Assembly (NCBI RefSeq): GCF_900090295.1
Contig: NZ_LT607753.1
Coordinates: forward strand, 3,224,001-3,288,000
Reading direction: 5' to 3'
Origin: Micromonospora coxensis
GTDB taxonomy: Bacteria; Actinomycetota; Actinomycetes; Mycobacteriales; Micromonosporaceae
DNA length: 64,000 bases
Shown here: positions 24,593 to 32,351 of the stretch, piece by piece
Position numbering within the stretch: the first letter of the stretch is position 1
How the letters are laid out: every line of letters begins with the position of its first letter
Notes under the pieces: generated by a model
Told to the model about the DNA's origin: nothing
Databases searched by the model: none
What the model saw: the letters and a program-made list of their open reading frames with translations, nothing else
Program-made: the position numbers and the translations under genes

Positions 24593-25135
24593 TCAGGCAC
24601 GATCACGGACCAGGCCGATCAGCCGAATCGCGGTGGACTGGTCGGTGTCGTCGGTGACCTTGGTGACGACCTGGATCTCGCAGGCGCGGTCCCGCACGGC
24701 GAACTCGGCGATGTTGCCCGAGGCGAAGCGGATGCCGTCGGGGCCCGGTTCGGTCTGCCCGTACGCGGACTCGGCCGGCAGGGTGCCGCCGACGGCGGTG
24801 CCGGGGCGGCCGATGTCGATGGTGATCGAATGGTAGGTGTCCGGGTTCTCCCACACGCAGGAGCTGCCCCCGTCGCCGGAGTCGCCGGCCCGTGGAGCGC
24901 GGTCGCCCGTGGCTCCGATCACCTGTGTGACCTCGTCGGTGGAGAGCAACGCGCAGGCGTCGACCTGCCTGGCTTCGACCGTCGCCGCACCGGTTGAGCC
25001 GGACGGGCCGCCGGCCCCCGGGGCCGGCTGGTCCGCCGGTGCGGACCCGCAGGCCGCCGCGCCGCTGATCACGACTGCGGCGGCGGCGCACGCCCGCCAC
25101 CACCGGGCCCGCCGTCGAACTTCTCCGTCCGTCAT
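24593..25135 (-). CDS. DUF3558-like lipoprotein, second copy
   Basis: A 180-residue lipoprotein (basic N-terminus, then VVISGAAACG lipobox). The mature part opens with VDACALLSTDEVTQVIGATG and has SSCVWENPDTYHSITIDIG, AEFAVRDRACEIQVVTKV and a terminal STAIRLIGLVRDRA. It matches the other small lipoprotein in layout (CAL, then a Cys plus aromatic, then a closing IRL strand), so they are likely old duplicates. The ATG overlaps the cupin stop in ATGA, coupling its translation to the cupin. A 91-bp gap separates it from the next lipoprotein gene. Confidence 0.78.
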   Translation of the reverse strand: MTDGEVRRRARWWRACAAAAVVISGAAACGSAPADQPAPGAGGPSGSTGAATVEARQVDACALLSTDEVTQVIGATGDRAPRAGDSGDGGSSCVWENPDTYHSITIDIGRPGTAVGGTLPAESAYGQTEPGPDGIRFASGNIAEFAVRDRACEIQVVTKVTDDTDQSTAIRLIGLVRDRA

Positions 25136-25647
25136 GTGCCTGCCTCCTGTGCTGTCGATCCGGTGGGTCGGTGCCGGGGAGGTGGTCCGAGCAGTTCGAT
25201 GCCGTGCCGCGCGGCGGCGTGGCCGAGGGCGGCCGGGTCGAGCGGTGCCGGGTCGGGCAGCCGCCGATCGGGTGCGGGGGTGCCGGCCTCGGCGGCGAAC
25301 TGCTCGAATCCGGACGGGGTGGTGATCTGCAGGGCGCGCAGCGGCTCGTCGGGTCCGACGAGGAAGGTGTGTGGCAGCCCGACGGGCAGCAGGACGAAGT
25401 CGCCGGGCCCGGCGGTGAAGGCCTCGCCGTCGCAGCGGAACTCGGCGGTGCCGGACAGCACGTAGAACAGTTCGTCGTCGTTCCGGTGCCGGTGCAGCGG
25501 CGCGGCGAAGCCGGGCGGGTTGACGAACTCGACGACGGTGAGACGGCCGCGGGTCTGCTCGCCGGTCGCCTTGACGGTCATCAGGCTGCCGACGAACCAG
25601 TGGGCTTCTCCCTCGCCGGCGCGGCACACGTACGGGCGGACAGGCAT
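25132..25647 (-). CDS. Cupin-domain protein
   Basis: A 171-residue single-domain cupin. Motif 1 is PLHRHRNDDELFYVLSG (two His, one Glu) and motif 2 is GDFVLLPVGLPHTFLV (His), giving a complete metal site. Such proteins may be dioxygenases, isomerases or small-molecule binders; this one cannot be assigned. The hydrophilic C-terminus has no recognised domain. The ATG has AAGGGA upstream. It is divergent from the tetR gene and the first gene of the lipoprotein module, so it is probably controlled by that repressor. Confidence 0.83.
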   Translation of the reverse strand: MPVRPYVCRAGEGEAHWFVGSLMTVKATGEQTRGRLTVVEFVNPPGFAAPLHRHRNDDELFYVLSGTAEFRCDGEAFTAGPGDFVLLPVGLPHTFLVGPDEPLRALQITTPSGFEQFAAEAGTPAPDRRLPDPAPLDPAALGHAAARHGIELLGPPPRHRPTGSTAQEAGT

Positions 25648-25677
25648 GTCATCGTCCCTTGACTGATGGACAGCGTC

Positions 25678-25716
25678 TATTCATTAGTCAGCGTCTAGTG
25701 AATACATTGCTAGTAT
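25678..25716. promoter_or_regulatory. Palindromic TetR-type operator and tetR -10 box
   Basis: Arms TATTCATTAG (25678-25687) and CTAGTGAATA (25695-25704) are inverted copies with one mismatch around a 7-bp centre. A direct repeat of CAGCGTCTA overlaps them (from 25671 and 25690). The AT-rich tract ends in a TAGTAT box (25711-25716) 9 nt before the tetR ATG. This layout is as expected for an autoregulating TetR that also controls the divergent cupin/lipoprotein genes. Confidence 0.65.
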
Positions 25717-25725
25717 GGCGGAGCC

Positions 25726-26382
25726 ATGGACGGTGTCAAGGACGCAAAGTCGACACGCCGCTACCGGTCCGCCGTGCGTGAGGAGAGCGCACGGCGCACC
25801 CGGCGGGCGGTGGTCGGCGCGGCGGCCGAGTTGTTCGTCGCCCGTGGGTACGCCGGCACCTCACTGGCTGACGTGGCGGCTGCCGCAGGGGTCGCCCGCC
25901 CGACCGTGTTCGCCGCCTTCGGGTCGAAGCCGGCCCTGCTGCGGCAGGTCCTCGACGAGGCGCTCGCCGGCGACGACGAGCCGGTACCGGTCGCGCAACG
26001 GCCCTGGTTCCGGCCGGTCTTCGAAGCCGACACGCAAGCCGGCGTCCTGCACGCGTACGCCGGTGTGTGCACCCTGATCGGCAGCCGTGCGGCGCGGATC
26101 TTCGAGACCGTCCGGCGGGCGGCCGACGAAGCGCCCGAGGTCGCCGACGTGTGGGAGACGCTGCTACGCAACCGTCGCGCAGGCGCCCGGATGGTGGTCG
26201 AGCGGGGCCACTCGCTCGGCCCGCTGCGCCACGGCGCCGACGTCGAGCGGGCGGTCGACGTCTTGTGGGTCTTCAACGACCCGGCGCTCTACGACGCGTT
26301 GGTGCTGCGGTGCGGCTGGACCGAGGACTCGTTCCGCGACTGGCTGTCCGAACGCATGCAGGACGCGCTGCTGGTCCGCTGA
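25726..26382 (+). CDS. TetR-family transcriptional regulator
   Basis: A 218-residue regulator. The N-terminal helix-turn-helix domain is clear (ARRTRRAVVGAAAELFVARG, GTSLADVAAAAGVARPTVFA, FGSKPALLRQV). The helical C-terminal ligand domain is not related to one I can name. It should bind as a dimer to the palindrome just upstream and release on ligand binding. It is divergent from the cupin and lipoprotein genes. Its GC content and codon use resemble the neighbours even though the operator is AT-rich. Confidence 0.88.
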   Translation: MDGVKDAKSTRRYRSAVREESARRTRRAVVGAAAELFVARGYAGTSLADVAAAAGVARPTVFAAFGSKPALLRQVLDEALAGDDEPVPVAQRPWFRPVFEADTQAGVLHAYAGVCTLIGSRAARIFETVRRAADEAPEVADVWETLLRNRRAGARMVVERGHSLGPLRHGADVERAVDVLWVFNDPALYDALVLRCGWTEDSFRDWLSERMQDALLVR

Positions 26383-26492
26383 CCCCGCTGACCGGACGAG
26401 CGGCACTTCCGCTCGCCCGAAATCGGCGGCAGCGGGACGGCCGCCGCGCTCGCCGCCCGCTCCGGGCACACAGGCAGCGAGGTGGGCAGAGA

Positions 26493-26520
26493 TCGAGGCC
26501 CCTCCACGGAGGGGCCTCGA
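26493..26520 (+). terminator. 12-bp hairpin after tetR, copy 2 of the duplicated sequence
   Basis: Stem 26493-26504 with 26509-26520, loop CACG, then TTCGTTTCC. It matches the hairpin behind tRNA-Pro (22370-22397) including upstream GAGGT and downstream ATTCGTTT. It may terminate tetR and, from the other side, the SRPBCC gene. Confidence 0.75.
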
Positions 26521-26591
26521 TTCGTTTCCGGGCACGCCGGCGGCCCGGCCGCCGACCGGTCGACCGGCCGCCGGGCCCTCGCGGCGGTTTG

Positions 26592-27317
26592 TCAGAGCGG
26601 GCGGTTCGGCTCGATGACCGGGCCACCCGGGTACGTCGTCGTGGTCGGCTCGACCACCTCCGTCGTCCGGTACTCCGACTCGGTGGTGGTCGTCGTCTGG
26701 TCGTCGTCGTCGGAGCGGTGCCGGGCGGCGGCGACTCCGGCGGCGGCCGCGGCGCCCGCGACGGCGGCACCGGCGGCGACGGCCGTACCGGAGACACCGG
26801 CCTTGCCGCTGTCACCTTGCGAGGACGCGGCGTGCGCGACGCCCGGCGTGCCCACCCCGTGCCCCTCGCCGACCGAGCCCCGCCAGGCGCCGGTCTCGAC
26901 GTCCCGGGACTCGATGAAGCTCTTGAACTTCTCCAGGTCGGACTCGGCCTGCTTCTCGACGATGTTCAGCTTGTCGCCGGCCTTCTCGACCAGCCCCTCC
27001 GGCTCGTACTCCAGGTGCAGCCGGACCATGGTCCGGCCGGCGCCCACGGGCTGGAAGTAGACCGCGCCGGCGTTGGTCGCGCCCTCGGTCGCCGCCCAGG
27101 CGACCTTCTGGTCCGGGACCTGCTCCAGGACGGTCGCGTCCCACTCGCGCTTGACCCCGGCGATCTGGGCGACCCAGTGCATGCGCCGGTCGTCGAGCTG
27201 GCGCACCTCCTCGACGCCACCCATGAAGCGGGGGAACTCCTCGAACTGGGTCCACTGGTTGTAGGCGGTGCTGACCGGGACGTCGACTTCGATCGACTTC
27301 TCGACCACGGTGGTCAT
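26592..27317 (-). CDS. SRPBCC-fold protein (polyketide cyclase/dehydrase type) with Ala/Thr-rich tail
   Basis: A 241-residue protein. Residues 1 to about 145 are an SRPBCC domain (VEKSIEVDVPVSTAYNQWTQ, EEFPRFMGGVEEV, TMVRLHLEYEPEGLVEKAGD), the type often called cyclase/dehydrase or coenzyme-Q-binding-like; it encloses a hydrophobic ligand. The tail is an Ala/Gly-rich stretch that could span a membrane (VSGTAVAAGAAVAGAAAAAG) then Asp-, Thr- and Pro-rich sequence. The ATG at 27317 follows GGAGG. No ligand can be assigned. In actinobacteria such proteins are often stress-induced. Confidence 0.8.
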   Translation of the reverse strand: MTTVVEKSIEVDVPVSTAYNQWTQFEEFPRFMGGVEEVRQLDDRRMHWVAQIAGVKREWDATVLEQVPDQKVAWAATEGATNAGAVYFQPVGAGRTMVRLHLEYEPEGLVEKAGDKLNIVEKQAESDLEKFKSFIESRDVETGAWRGSVGEGHGVGTPGVAHAASSQGDSGKAGVSGTAVAAGAAVAGAAAAAGVAAARHRSDDDDQTTTTTESEYRTTEVVEPTTTTYPGGPVIEPNRPL

Positions 27318-27420
27318 GACATTCCTCCTCGTTCCGGTCGAACCTCCCTCCAACCGGGAGGGAGCCGTACTGGTCCACAGGAATCCGTACCCGTTGACCG
27401 GCGGCTCAACCGAAAACGCC

Positions 27421-27470
27421 GGAGCCGGCATCCGCCCGCTGGTCGCGGGGGACGCCGGCTCCCGGGCGGA
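27421..27470 (-). terminator. Candidate terminator after the first beta-helix gene
   Basis: Two alternative stems overlap here: 27421-27429 with 27454-27462 (9 bp) and 27431-27438 with 27463-27470 (8 bp). They follow the stop of the beta-helix gene at 27474. No T tract. Confidence 0.4.
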
Positions 27471-27473
27471 GCG

Positions 27474-30071
27474 TCAGGCGGCCGGGCCGATGAAGTACCC
27501 GGACTGGTCCAGGATGACGTGCGCCGTACCCGAGCTGCTGTTGTAGACGTCGACACCGAAGTTGACCGCCACCAGCGCGGCGTTCGACGCGGTCTCACCC
27601 GCGACGAAGTTCACGTTCGAGGCGGTCGGTCGTGCCTGCGCGGACGGGTGGGCGATGAGCACCCCCGCCGCCGTGGGCTGGGTGACAGTCAGGTTGCCCA
27701 CCAGCGCGGTCGGCTCCGGGCAGGCCGGGGCCGGGGCGCAGGAGGAAGCTGCCGTCGCGGGTTGGACGCGGGCCGCCGTCCGAGCCGTGAGCGCCCCACC
27801 GGACTCCCGGGTGTCGAGCAACCGGGTCGGGGTGAGCGGCACGAACGTCTGGGTGGCATCCGGGCTGAACCAGCCGGCCAGGTCGGCGATCACGTGGGTG
27901 CTGCCGGAGCTGGCGTTGCGGATGCTCACCTTGCCACCCACCACCGGCACCGTGACCAGATTGGGGATGGTCTGCCCGGTGACGAAGTTCAGGTGCGACG
28001 CCACCGGTACGGCGGAGCCGTACGGGAAGAGCGTGAGCACGCCGTTCGCGGTCGGCTTCGTCACGGTCACGTTGAGCACCGCGGCCGTCGCGCCCGCCGG
28101 CAGCTTCGCCGAGAGGTCCAGCGTACGGGTGGTGTGGGCCGGGACCGGTCCGGCCGCGCCCTCCCGGGTGTCGAGCATCCGCACCGGCGGCACCGGGGCG
28201 TAGCCTGAGCCAGCTGCCGTGTAGACGCCCTGGAGATCCGCGATCAGGTGCACCGAGGCGATGCCGGTGTGGATGAACACGATGCGTCCGCCCGTGACCG
28301 GTACGGTCACCTGGTTCGCCACCGTCTCGCCGGCGACGAAGTTGACGTTGGAGGCGTTCAGCCGGGTACCGTCCGGGCTGACCGTGATGAAGCCCGACGC
28401 CTCGGGCCTGGTCACCGTCACGTTGAGCACCAGCGCCGTGATGTCCTCGGCCGCCACCCCCGCGACGGTGGGGACCGGGTAGTAGAGCGCGCCGTTCTGC
28501 CCGATCGGCGCGGCCGAGCCGGTGCCCAGGCCACTCCGGGTGTCGACCAGTCGGGTCGGGGTGACCGGGGTGAACCGGGCGCCGACGACGGTGCACGGGC
28601 TCGCGGCGTAGCTGCTGCCGGTGCGGAAGTTGGTGGTGGTCCCCCGCACGTCGACGCAGACCCGGCCGGCCCGTCGGACGCTCCGTTCCAGGGAACCGGC
28701 GTCGGTGACGCGCCAGTAGCGGTCGCCCCAGAACCGGTAGGCGTACTTCGTCCGCTCCCGTTCCACCGGCCACGAGGAGCGCAGGCTGGCCCCGGCCACC
28801 ACGTCGAGCGGGCCACCGCCGGGCTTGCGGCGCAGGTAGGGCGCCTCGGTGACGGGCGTACCCTGTGCCTCCACCGCGCCCCGGTCCCGGTAGCCACTAC
28901 CGGTGCCGGTGTTCTCGGCGGACGGATCGTCGGCGTACGGGTTGTCGAGCAGATCGCTGTCCAGGACGCCGCGCGCGGTGGCGTCGGCCGAGTCGCGGGC
29001 GGGCGAACCGGTCCCCGGTCCGTACCAGCTGGTCCAACCGGTCTGCGTCCCGACCAGCCGAGGGTCGGTGGCGAGGTCGTGGGAGCCCTGCCCGGTCGCC
29101 GTCGTGAACGACGCGACGGTGGCGTGGTTCTCGCCGGACCAACGGTAGAGCGGACCGTCGCCGGCCGGGTCGATGAGGTTGTGGTCGACGGTGGTGGCCG
29201 GCACGGCGTTGTGGGCCACCCGGATGGCGACGGCCTCGGCCGGGGCGGTGCAGGGCTGGCGGGTGCGGGACGTCCGGACGATGTTGTTGCGGACGGAGGC
29301 ATTGGTCGAGTCCGAGTACAGGTCGATGCCGACCCGGCAGTCGGTGACGACCGTGTTGTTGGTGACCGAGACGCCGGGGGACATGGTGGCCAGCAGGCCG
29401 GAGCCGAGTAGCTGGTTGCCGGCGACCGTGACGTCCGTCGTGCCCGGATCGAGGTCGACCGTAGGCCCGCCGGTGTTGCTGATGACGCTACGGCTGACCG
29501 TCACGTCGTCGGAGACGCCGGTGACGTTCACCCCACTCGCCCCGTCGGGCCTACTGTGAACGGTGAGCTGGTCCAGCGTGACCCGGCTGGAGTCCACCAC
29601 GACGACGCCGTCGGCCCGGCTCTCCCCGTAGACGGTGAAGCCCTCGATGACGACGTCGTGCGCCCCGGCGACGATCATGATCGCCCCCATCGGGGCGGTG
29701 GTGTCGTACTTGCCGACCCGGACCGGTTCGTCGCTCATCTGGACGGCGCGGAAGGTGATCGGCGCGTCCGGGGTGCCGGATCGGGTGAACGAGACGTTCT
29801 CGTGATAGGTGCCCGGGTACACCAGCACCGTCTGGCCGGGACCGGCCTCGGCAGACGCGGCCTGGATGGTGCAGAACGGCGACTCCGGACTGCCGTCCTG
29901 GACGCCGGTCGGCGAGCAGTGGGTCTTGCTGACGTAGAGCTCGGCCCGAGGTGCGGTCGCCGTCGTCGGAGCGGGCGCGGCGACGGCGGCCGGCGCCGTC
30001 GGCCCGACCAGCACCGCACCCGCCGCCAACGGAACGAGCGCGAGCCGCGCCAGTGCGTTGTGCGTTGTCAT
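27474..30071 (-). CDS. Secreted beta-helix protein with three C-terminal repeats (paralogue 1)
   Basis: An 865-residue exported protein. A Sec signal peptide (ALARLALVPLAAGAVLVGPT to AVAAPAP) is followed by a right-handed beta-helix region (PFCTIQAASAEAGPGQTVLV, HDVVIEGFTVYG, VSVTNNTVVTDC) as in DUF1565/pectate-lyase-like folds. Next comes a linker domain ending with CVDVRGT and SPCTVVGA. From about residue 520 there are three repeats of some 110 residues, each with R-DTR, VLNVTVT, NFVAGxT and a closing HVIADLAGWF-type motif. The third has a Cys pair (CAPAPACPEP). Probably a surface carbohydrate-active or adhesive protein. The ATG at 30071 has GGGGGA upstream; the reading frame runs open further 5' only because a pseudogene copy precedes it. 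Confidence 0.82.
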   Translation of the reverse strand: MTTHNALARLALVPLAAGAVLVGPTAPAAVAAPAPTTATAPRAELYVSKTHCSPTGVQDGSPESPFCTIQAASAEAGPGQTVLVYPGTYHENVSFTRSGTPDAPITFRAVQMSDEPVRVGKYDTTAPMGAIMIVAGAHDVVIEGFTVYGESRADGVVVVDSSRVTLDQLTVHSRPDGASGVNVTGVSDDVTVSRSVISNTGGPTVDLDPGTTDVTVAGNQLLGSGLLATMSPGVSVTNNTVVTDCRVGIDLYSDSTNASVRNNIVRTSRTRQPCTAPAEAVAIRVAHNAVPATTVDHNLIDPAGDGPLYRWSGENHATVASFTTATGQGSHDLATDPRLVGTQTGWTSWYGPGTGSPARDSADATARGVLDSDLLDNPYADDPSAENTGTGSGYRDRGAVEAQGTPVTEAPYLRRKPGGGPLDVVAGASLRSSWPVERERTKYAYRFWGDRYWRVTDAGSLERSVRRAGRVCVDVRGTTTNFRTGSSYAASPCTVVGARFTPVTPTRLVDTRSGLGTGSAAPIGQNGALYYPVPTVAGVAAEDITALVLNVTVTRPEASGFITVSPDGTRLNASNVNFVAGETVANQVTVPVTGGRIVFIHTGIASVHLIADLQGVYTAAGSGYAPVPPVRMLDTREGAAGPVPAHTTRTLDLSAKLPAGATAAVLNVTVTKPTANGVLTLFPYGSAVPVASHLNFVTGQTIPNLVTVPVVGGKVSIRNASSGSTHVIADLAGWFSPDATQTFVPLTPTRLLDTRESGGALTARTAARVQPATAASSCAPAPACPEPTALVGNLTVTQPTAAGVLIAHPSAQARPTASNVNFVAGETASNAALVAVNFGVDVYNSSSGTAHVILDQSGYFIGPAA

Positions 30072-30108
30072 CAACGTTCCCCCGTGATCAAGTTGTGCGT
30101 GCGCGGGC

Positions 30109-30114
30109 AGCGTA
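30109..30114 (-). promoter_or_regulatory. -10 box (TACGCT) of beta-helix gene 1
   Basis: TACGCT on the minus strand, 37 nt before the ATG. The paralogue at 34967 has the same box 35 nt before its ATG, and both leaders end in CGGGGG near TTGATG. The shared layout supports it. Confidence 0.45.
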
Positions 30115-30264
30115 CACCGATGGCCACCGATGCGAGCAGCACCGGAACTCCCGACCCGGGTGGACCGTTCGGTCGTGGTCGCAGGCGCCCCGGCCGGACG
30201 CGGCGGTGCGGGTGCCCGAGGTCGGCGGACCCCTTTGGCCGCCGCGATCCGCCGCCACTGTCCG

Positions 30265-31052
30265 GTGGGGACGACGGCCAGGTTGTCCGCCGTCCCCCGG
30301 GCGACGAAGTTCACGTGGGAGGCGTTCGGCCGCTCGGTGGCGTTCGGGTACGCGGTGAGGAAGCCCGGTGCCGACGGTGCGGTGACCGTCAGGTTGAGCA
30401 CCGCGCCGGTGGGCTCCGGGCAGTCCCAGCAGTTGAGCAGCAGGAAGTTCGGCCGGAACATGACATCCTCCGCCGGCTCCAGCGCGCCGTGCCCGTTGCG
30501 GTGGATCAGGCCGCTGTCGGTCCGGGTGTCCACGATCCGGGTCGGGCCGTACGGCACGTAGGCGTCGGTGGCGCCGGACGCCGTCGAGGCGTAGAAGCCG
30601 GCCAGGTCCGCCACCACGTGGGTACTGCCCGAGCCGGCGTTGTGGATGCTCACCCGACCGGCGACCACCGGCACCACCACCAGGTTCGGGATGGTCTGCC
30701 CGGCCACGAAGTTGAGGTGCGAGGCCTCGGGCGTCGCACTGCCCGCCGGGAACACCCTGAGCACGCCCGCCGGGGTCGGCGCGGTGACCGTCACGTTGAG
30801 CACCGCCGCTGTGGCGTCGGCCGGCACCTTCCGGGACAGGTCGAGCTGGCGGGTGGCGTACGCGCCGAACGCGGTCCCGCCCGATGCGCGGGTGTCCAGC
30901 GCCGGGTCGTGGCCGGAGCCGGGAGAGCGGGCCGGTCGGCGCTGCGGAGCGATGAAGACGCCCGCCTGGTCCACGATGGTGGGGATGTCCGCCTTGCCGT
31001 TGAGCACCGGCGCCATGATCAGGTTGGGGGTGGTCTGCCCGGTGACGACGTC
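30265..31052 (-). pseudogene. Truncated third copy of the beta-helix/repeat protein (C-terminal repeats only)
   Basis: In the frame leading into beta-helix gene 1 there is a stretch without start or signal peptide that encodes the end of one repeat (TGQTTPNLIMAPVLNGKADI), one full repeat (LDTRASGG, VLNVTVTAPTPAGVL, FVAGQTIPNLVVVPV, HVVADLAGFY) and most of a third repeat with its Cys pair (NCWDCPEP). The copy stops at DNLAVVPTGQW where intact paralogues continue to the C-terminus, and its 5' side ends close to the start of the chaA-like gene. The repeat parts have no internal stops or frameshifts, so the loss may be recent. No start codon with a ribosome site fits. Confidence 0.75.
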
Positions 31053-31123
31053 CCGCCGGGCACCAGCGACGGGGTGCGCGCGACGATCGGCGACCGGTCC
31101 GCTCGCCTGGCATTGTTGAGCGC

Positions 31124-32230
31124 ATGACCGCGCTGATCCGATCCCGTCTGTCCCACTGGACCGTCTTCGTACCGGTCCTCGCGGTCGTGCTGCTCGTGGT
31201 CACCTGGGGTCGCGACCTCTCGGGGATCGTGGTCGCGGTGGTCGCCGCCCTCCTGGCCGGCGCGGTCCTGGCGGCCGTGCACCACGCCGAGGTGGTCGCG
31301 CACAAGGTCGGTGAGCCGTACGGCTCGCTGGTGCTCGCGGTCGCGGTCACGGTGATCGAGGTCGCGCTGATCGTGACCCTGATGATCAGCGGCGGCGACA
31401 AGGCCCAGGCGCTGGCCCGGGACACCGTCTTCGCCGCCGTCATGATCACCTGCAACGGCATCCTCGGCCTGTCCCTGCTGCTCGGCGCCCTGCGCCGCCG
31501 GGTGGCGGTGTTCAATCCCGAGGGCACCGGCGGCGCGCTGGCCACCGTCGCCACCCTCGCCACCCTCAGTCTGGTGGTGCCCACCTTCACCACCAGCCGG
31601 CCCGGCCCGGAGTTCTCCCCCGCCCAACTCGCCTTCGCGGCGGTGGCGTCCCTGGCCCTCTACGGGCTCTTCGTCATGGTGCAGACCGGCCGGCACCGGG
31701 ACTACTTCCTCCCCGTCACCAGCGACGGCAGCGTCGTCGACGCCGACGGCGACGGGCACGCGGACCCGCCCTCGGCGCGTACCGCGCTGGCGAGCCTCGC
31801 CCTGCTGCTCGTCTCGCTGATCGCCGTGGTGGGCCTGGCGAAGGGCGTCTCCCCCGCCATCGAGTCCGCCGTCGCCGCCGCGAACCTGCCGCAGGCCTTC
31901 GTCGGCGTGGTCATCGCGCTGCTGGTCCTGCTCCCCGAGACCCTCGCCGCCGCCCGGGCCGCCCGGCGCGACCGGGTGCAGATCAGCCTGAACCTCGCCC
32001 TCGGCTCCGCCATGGCCAGCATCGGTCTCACCATCCCGGCCATCGCCATCGCCTCCATCTGGTTGGACGGGCCGCTGCTGCTCGGCCTGGGCGGCACCCA
32101 ACTGACGCTGCTGGCGCTGACCGCGGTGACCGGCGTGCTCACCGTCGTCCCGGGCCGGGCGACCGTGCTCCAGGGTGGGGTGCACCTGGTGCTGCTCGCG
32201 GCGTTCGTCTTCCTCGCCGCCAGCCCCTGA
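31124..32230 (+). CDS. chaA: ChaA-type Ca2+(Na+)/H+ antiporter
   Basis: A 368-residue integral membrane protein of the CaCA superfamily. The two alpha repeats are visible: HKVGEPYGSLVLAVAVTVIE with MITCNGILGLSLLLGAL, and LPQAFVGVVIALLVLLPETL with LNLALGSAMASIGLTIP. Each contains the conserved Glu needed for ion exchange. About eleven hydrophobic segments are seen, and an acidic cytoplasmic loop (VDADGDGHADPP) separates the halves. It exports Ca2+ or Na+ in exchange for protons. The ATG has no ribosome site; a CATTGT box lies 7 nt upstream. It lies between two beta-helix paralogues on the other strand. Confidence 0.88.
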   Translation: MTALIRSRLSHWTVFVPVLAVVLLVVTWGRDLSGIVVAVVAALLAGAVLAAVHHAEVVAHKVGEPYGSLVLAVAVTVIEVALIVTLMISGGDKAQALARDTVFAAVMITCNGILGLSLLLGALRRRVAVFNPEGTGGALATVATLATLSLVVPTFTTSRPGPEFSPAQLAFAAVASLALYGLFVMVQTGRHRDYFLPVTSDGSVVDADGDGHADPPSARTALASLALLLVSLIAVVGLAKGVSPAIESAVAAANLPQAFVGVVIALLVLLPETLAAARAARRDRVQISLNLALGSAMASIGLTIPAIAIASIWLDGPLLLGLGGTQLTLLALTAVTGVLTVVPGRATVLQGGVHLVLLAAFVFLAASP

Positions 32231-32305
32231 CCCGCCTCCGGCGCCCCGTCCACCACGTACCCGCCGCAGCCGGCCTCGTCAGCCGGGGGGGGACCGAGAC
32301 CCCGA

Positions 32306-32334
32306 CGGTCGCGCCCCGGGACGGGACGCGACCG
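32306..32334. terminator. Weak hairpin between chaA and beta-helix gene 2
   Basis: 8-bp stem (32306-32313 with 32327-32334) with a 13-nt loop in the 121-bp gap between convergent genes. The best terminator candidate there. Confidence 0.35.
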
Positions 32335-32351
32335 CCGGGCGGCATGCGGGG

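Noticed and set aside
26484..26529. Remnant of a second tRNA-Pro at the copy of the tRNA-flanking hairpin
   Set aside because: No T arm, acceptor arm or CCA is seen before this copy; only the post-tRNA flank is duplicated.
27474..31016. A single 1180-residue secreted protein in this frame
   Set aside because: A ribosome site, ATG and signal peptide for the intact gene lie inside at 30071. The part before it is a truncated repeat fragment without start signals.
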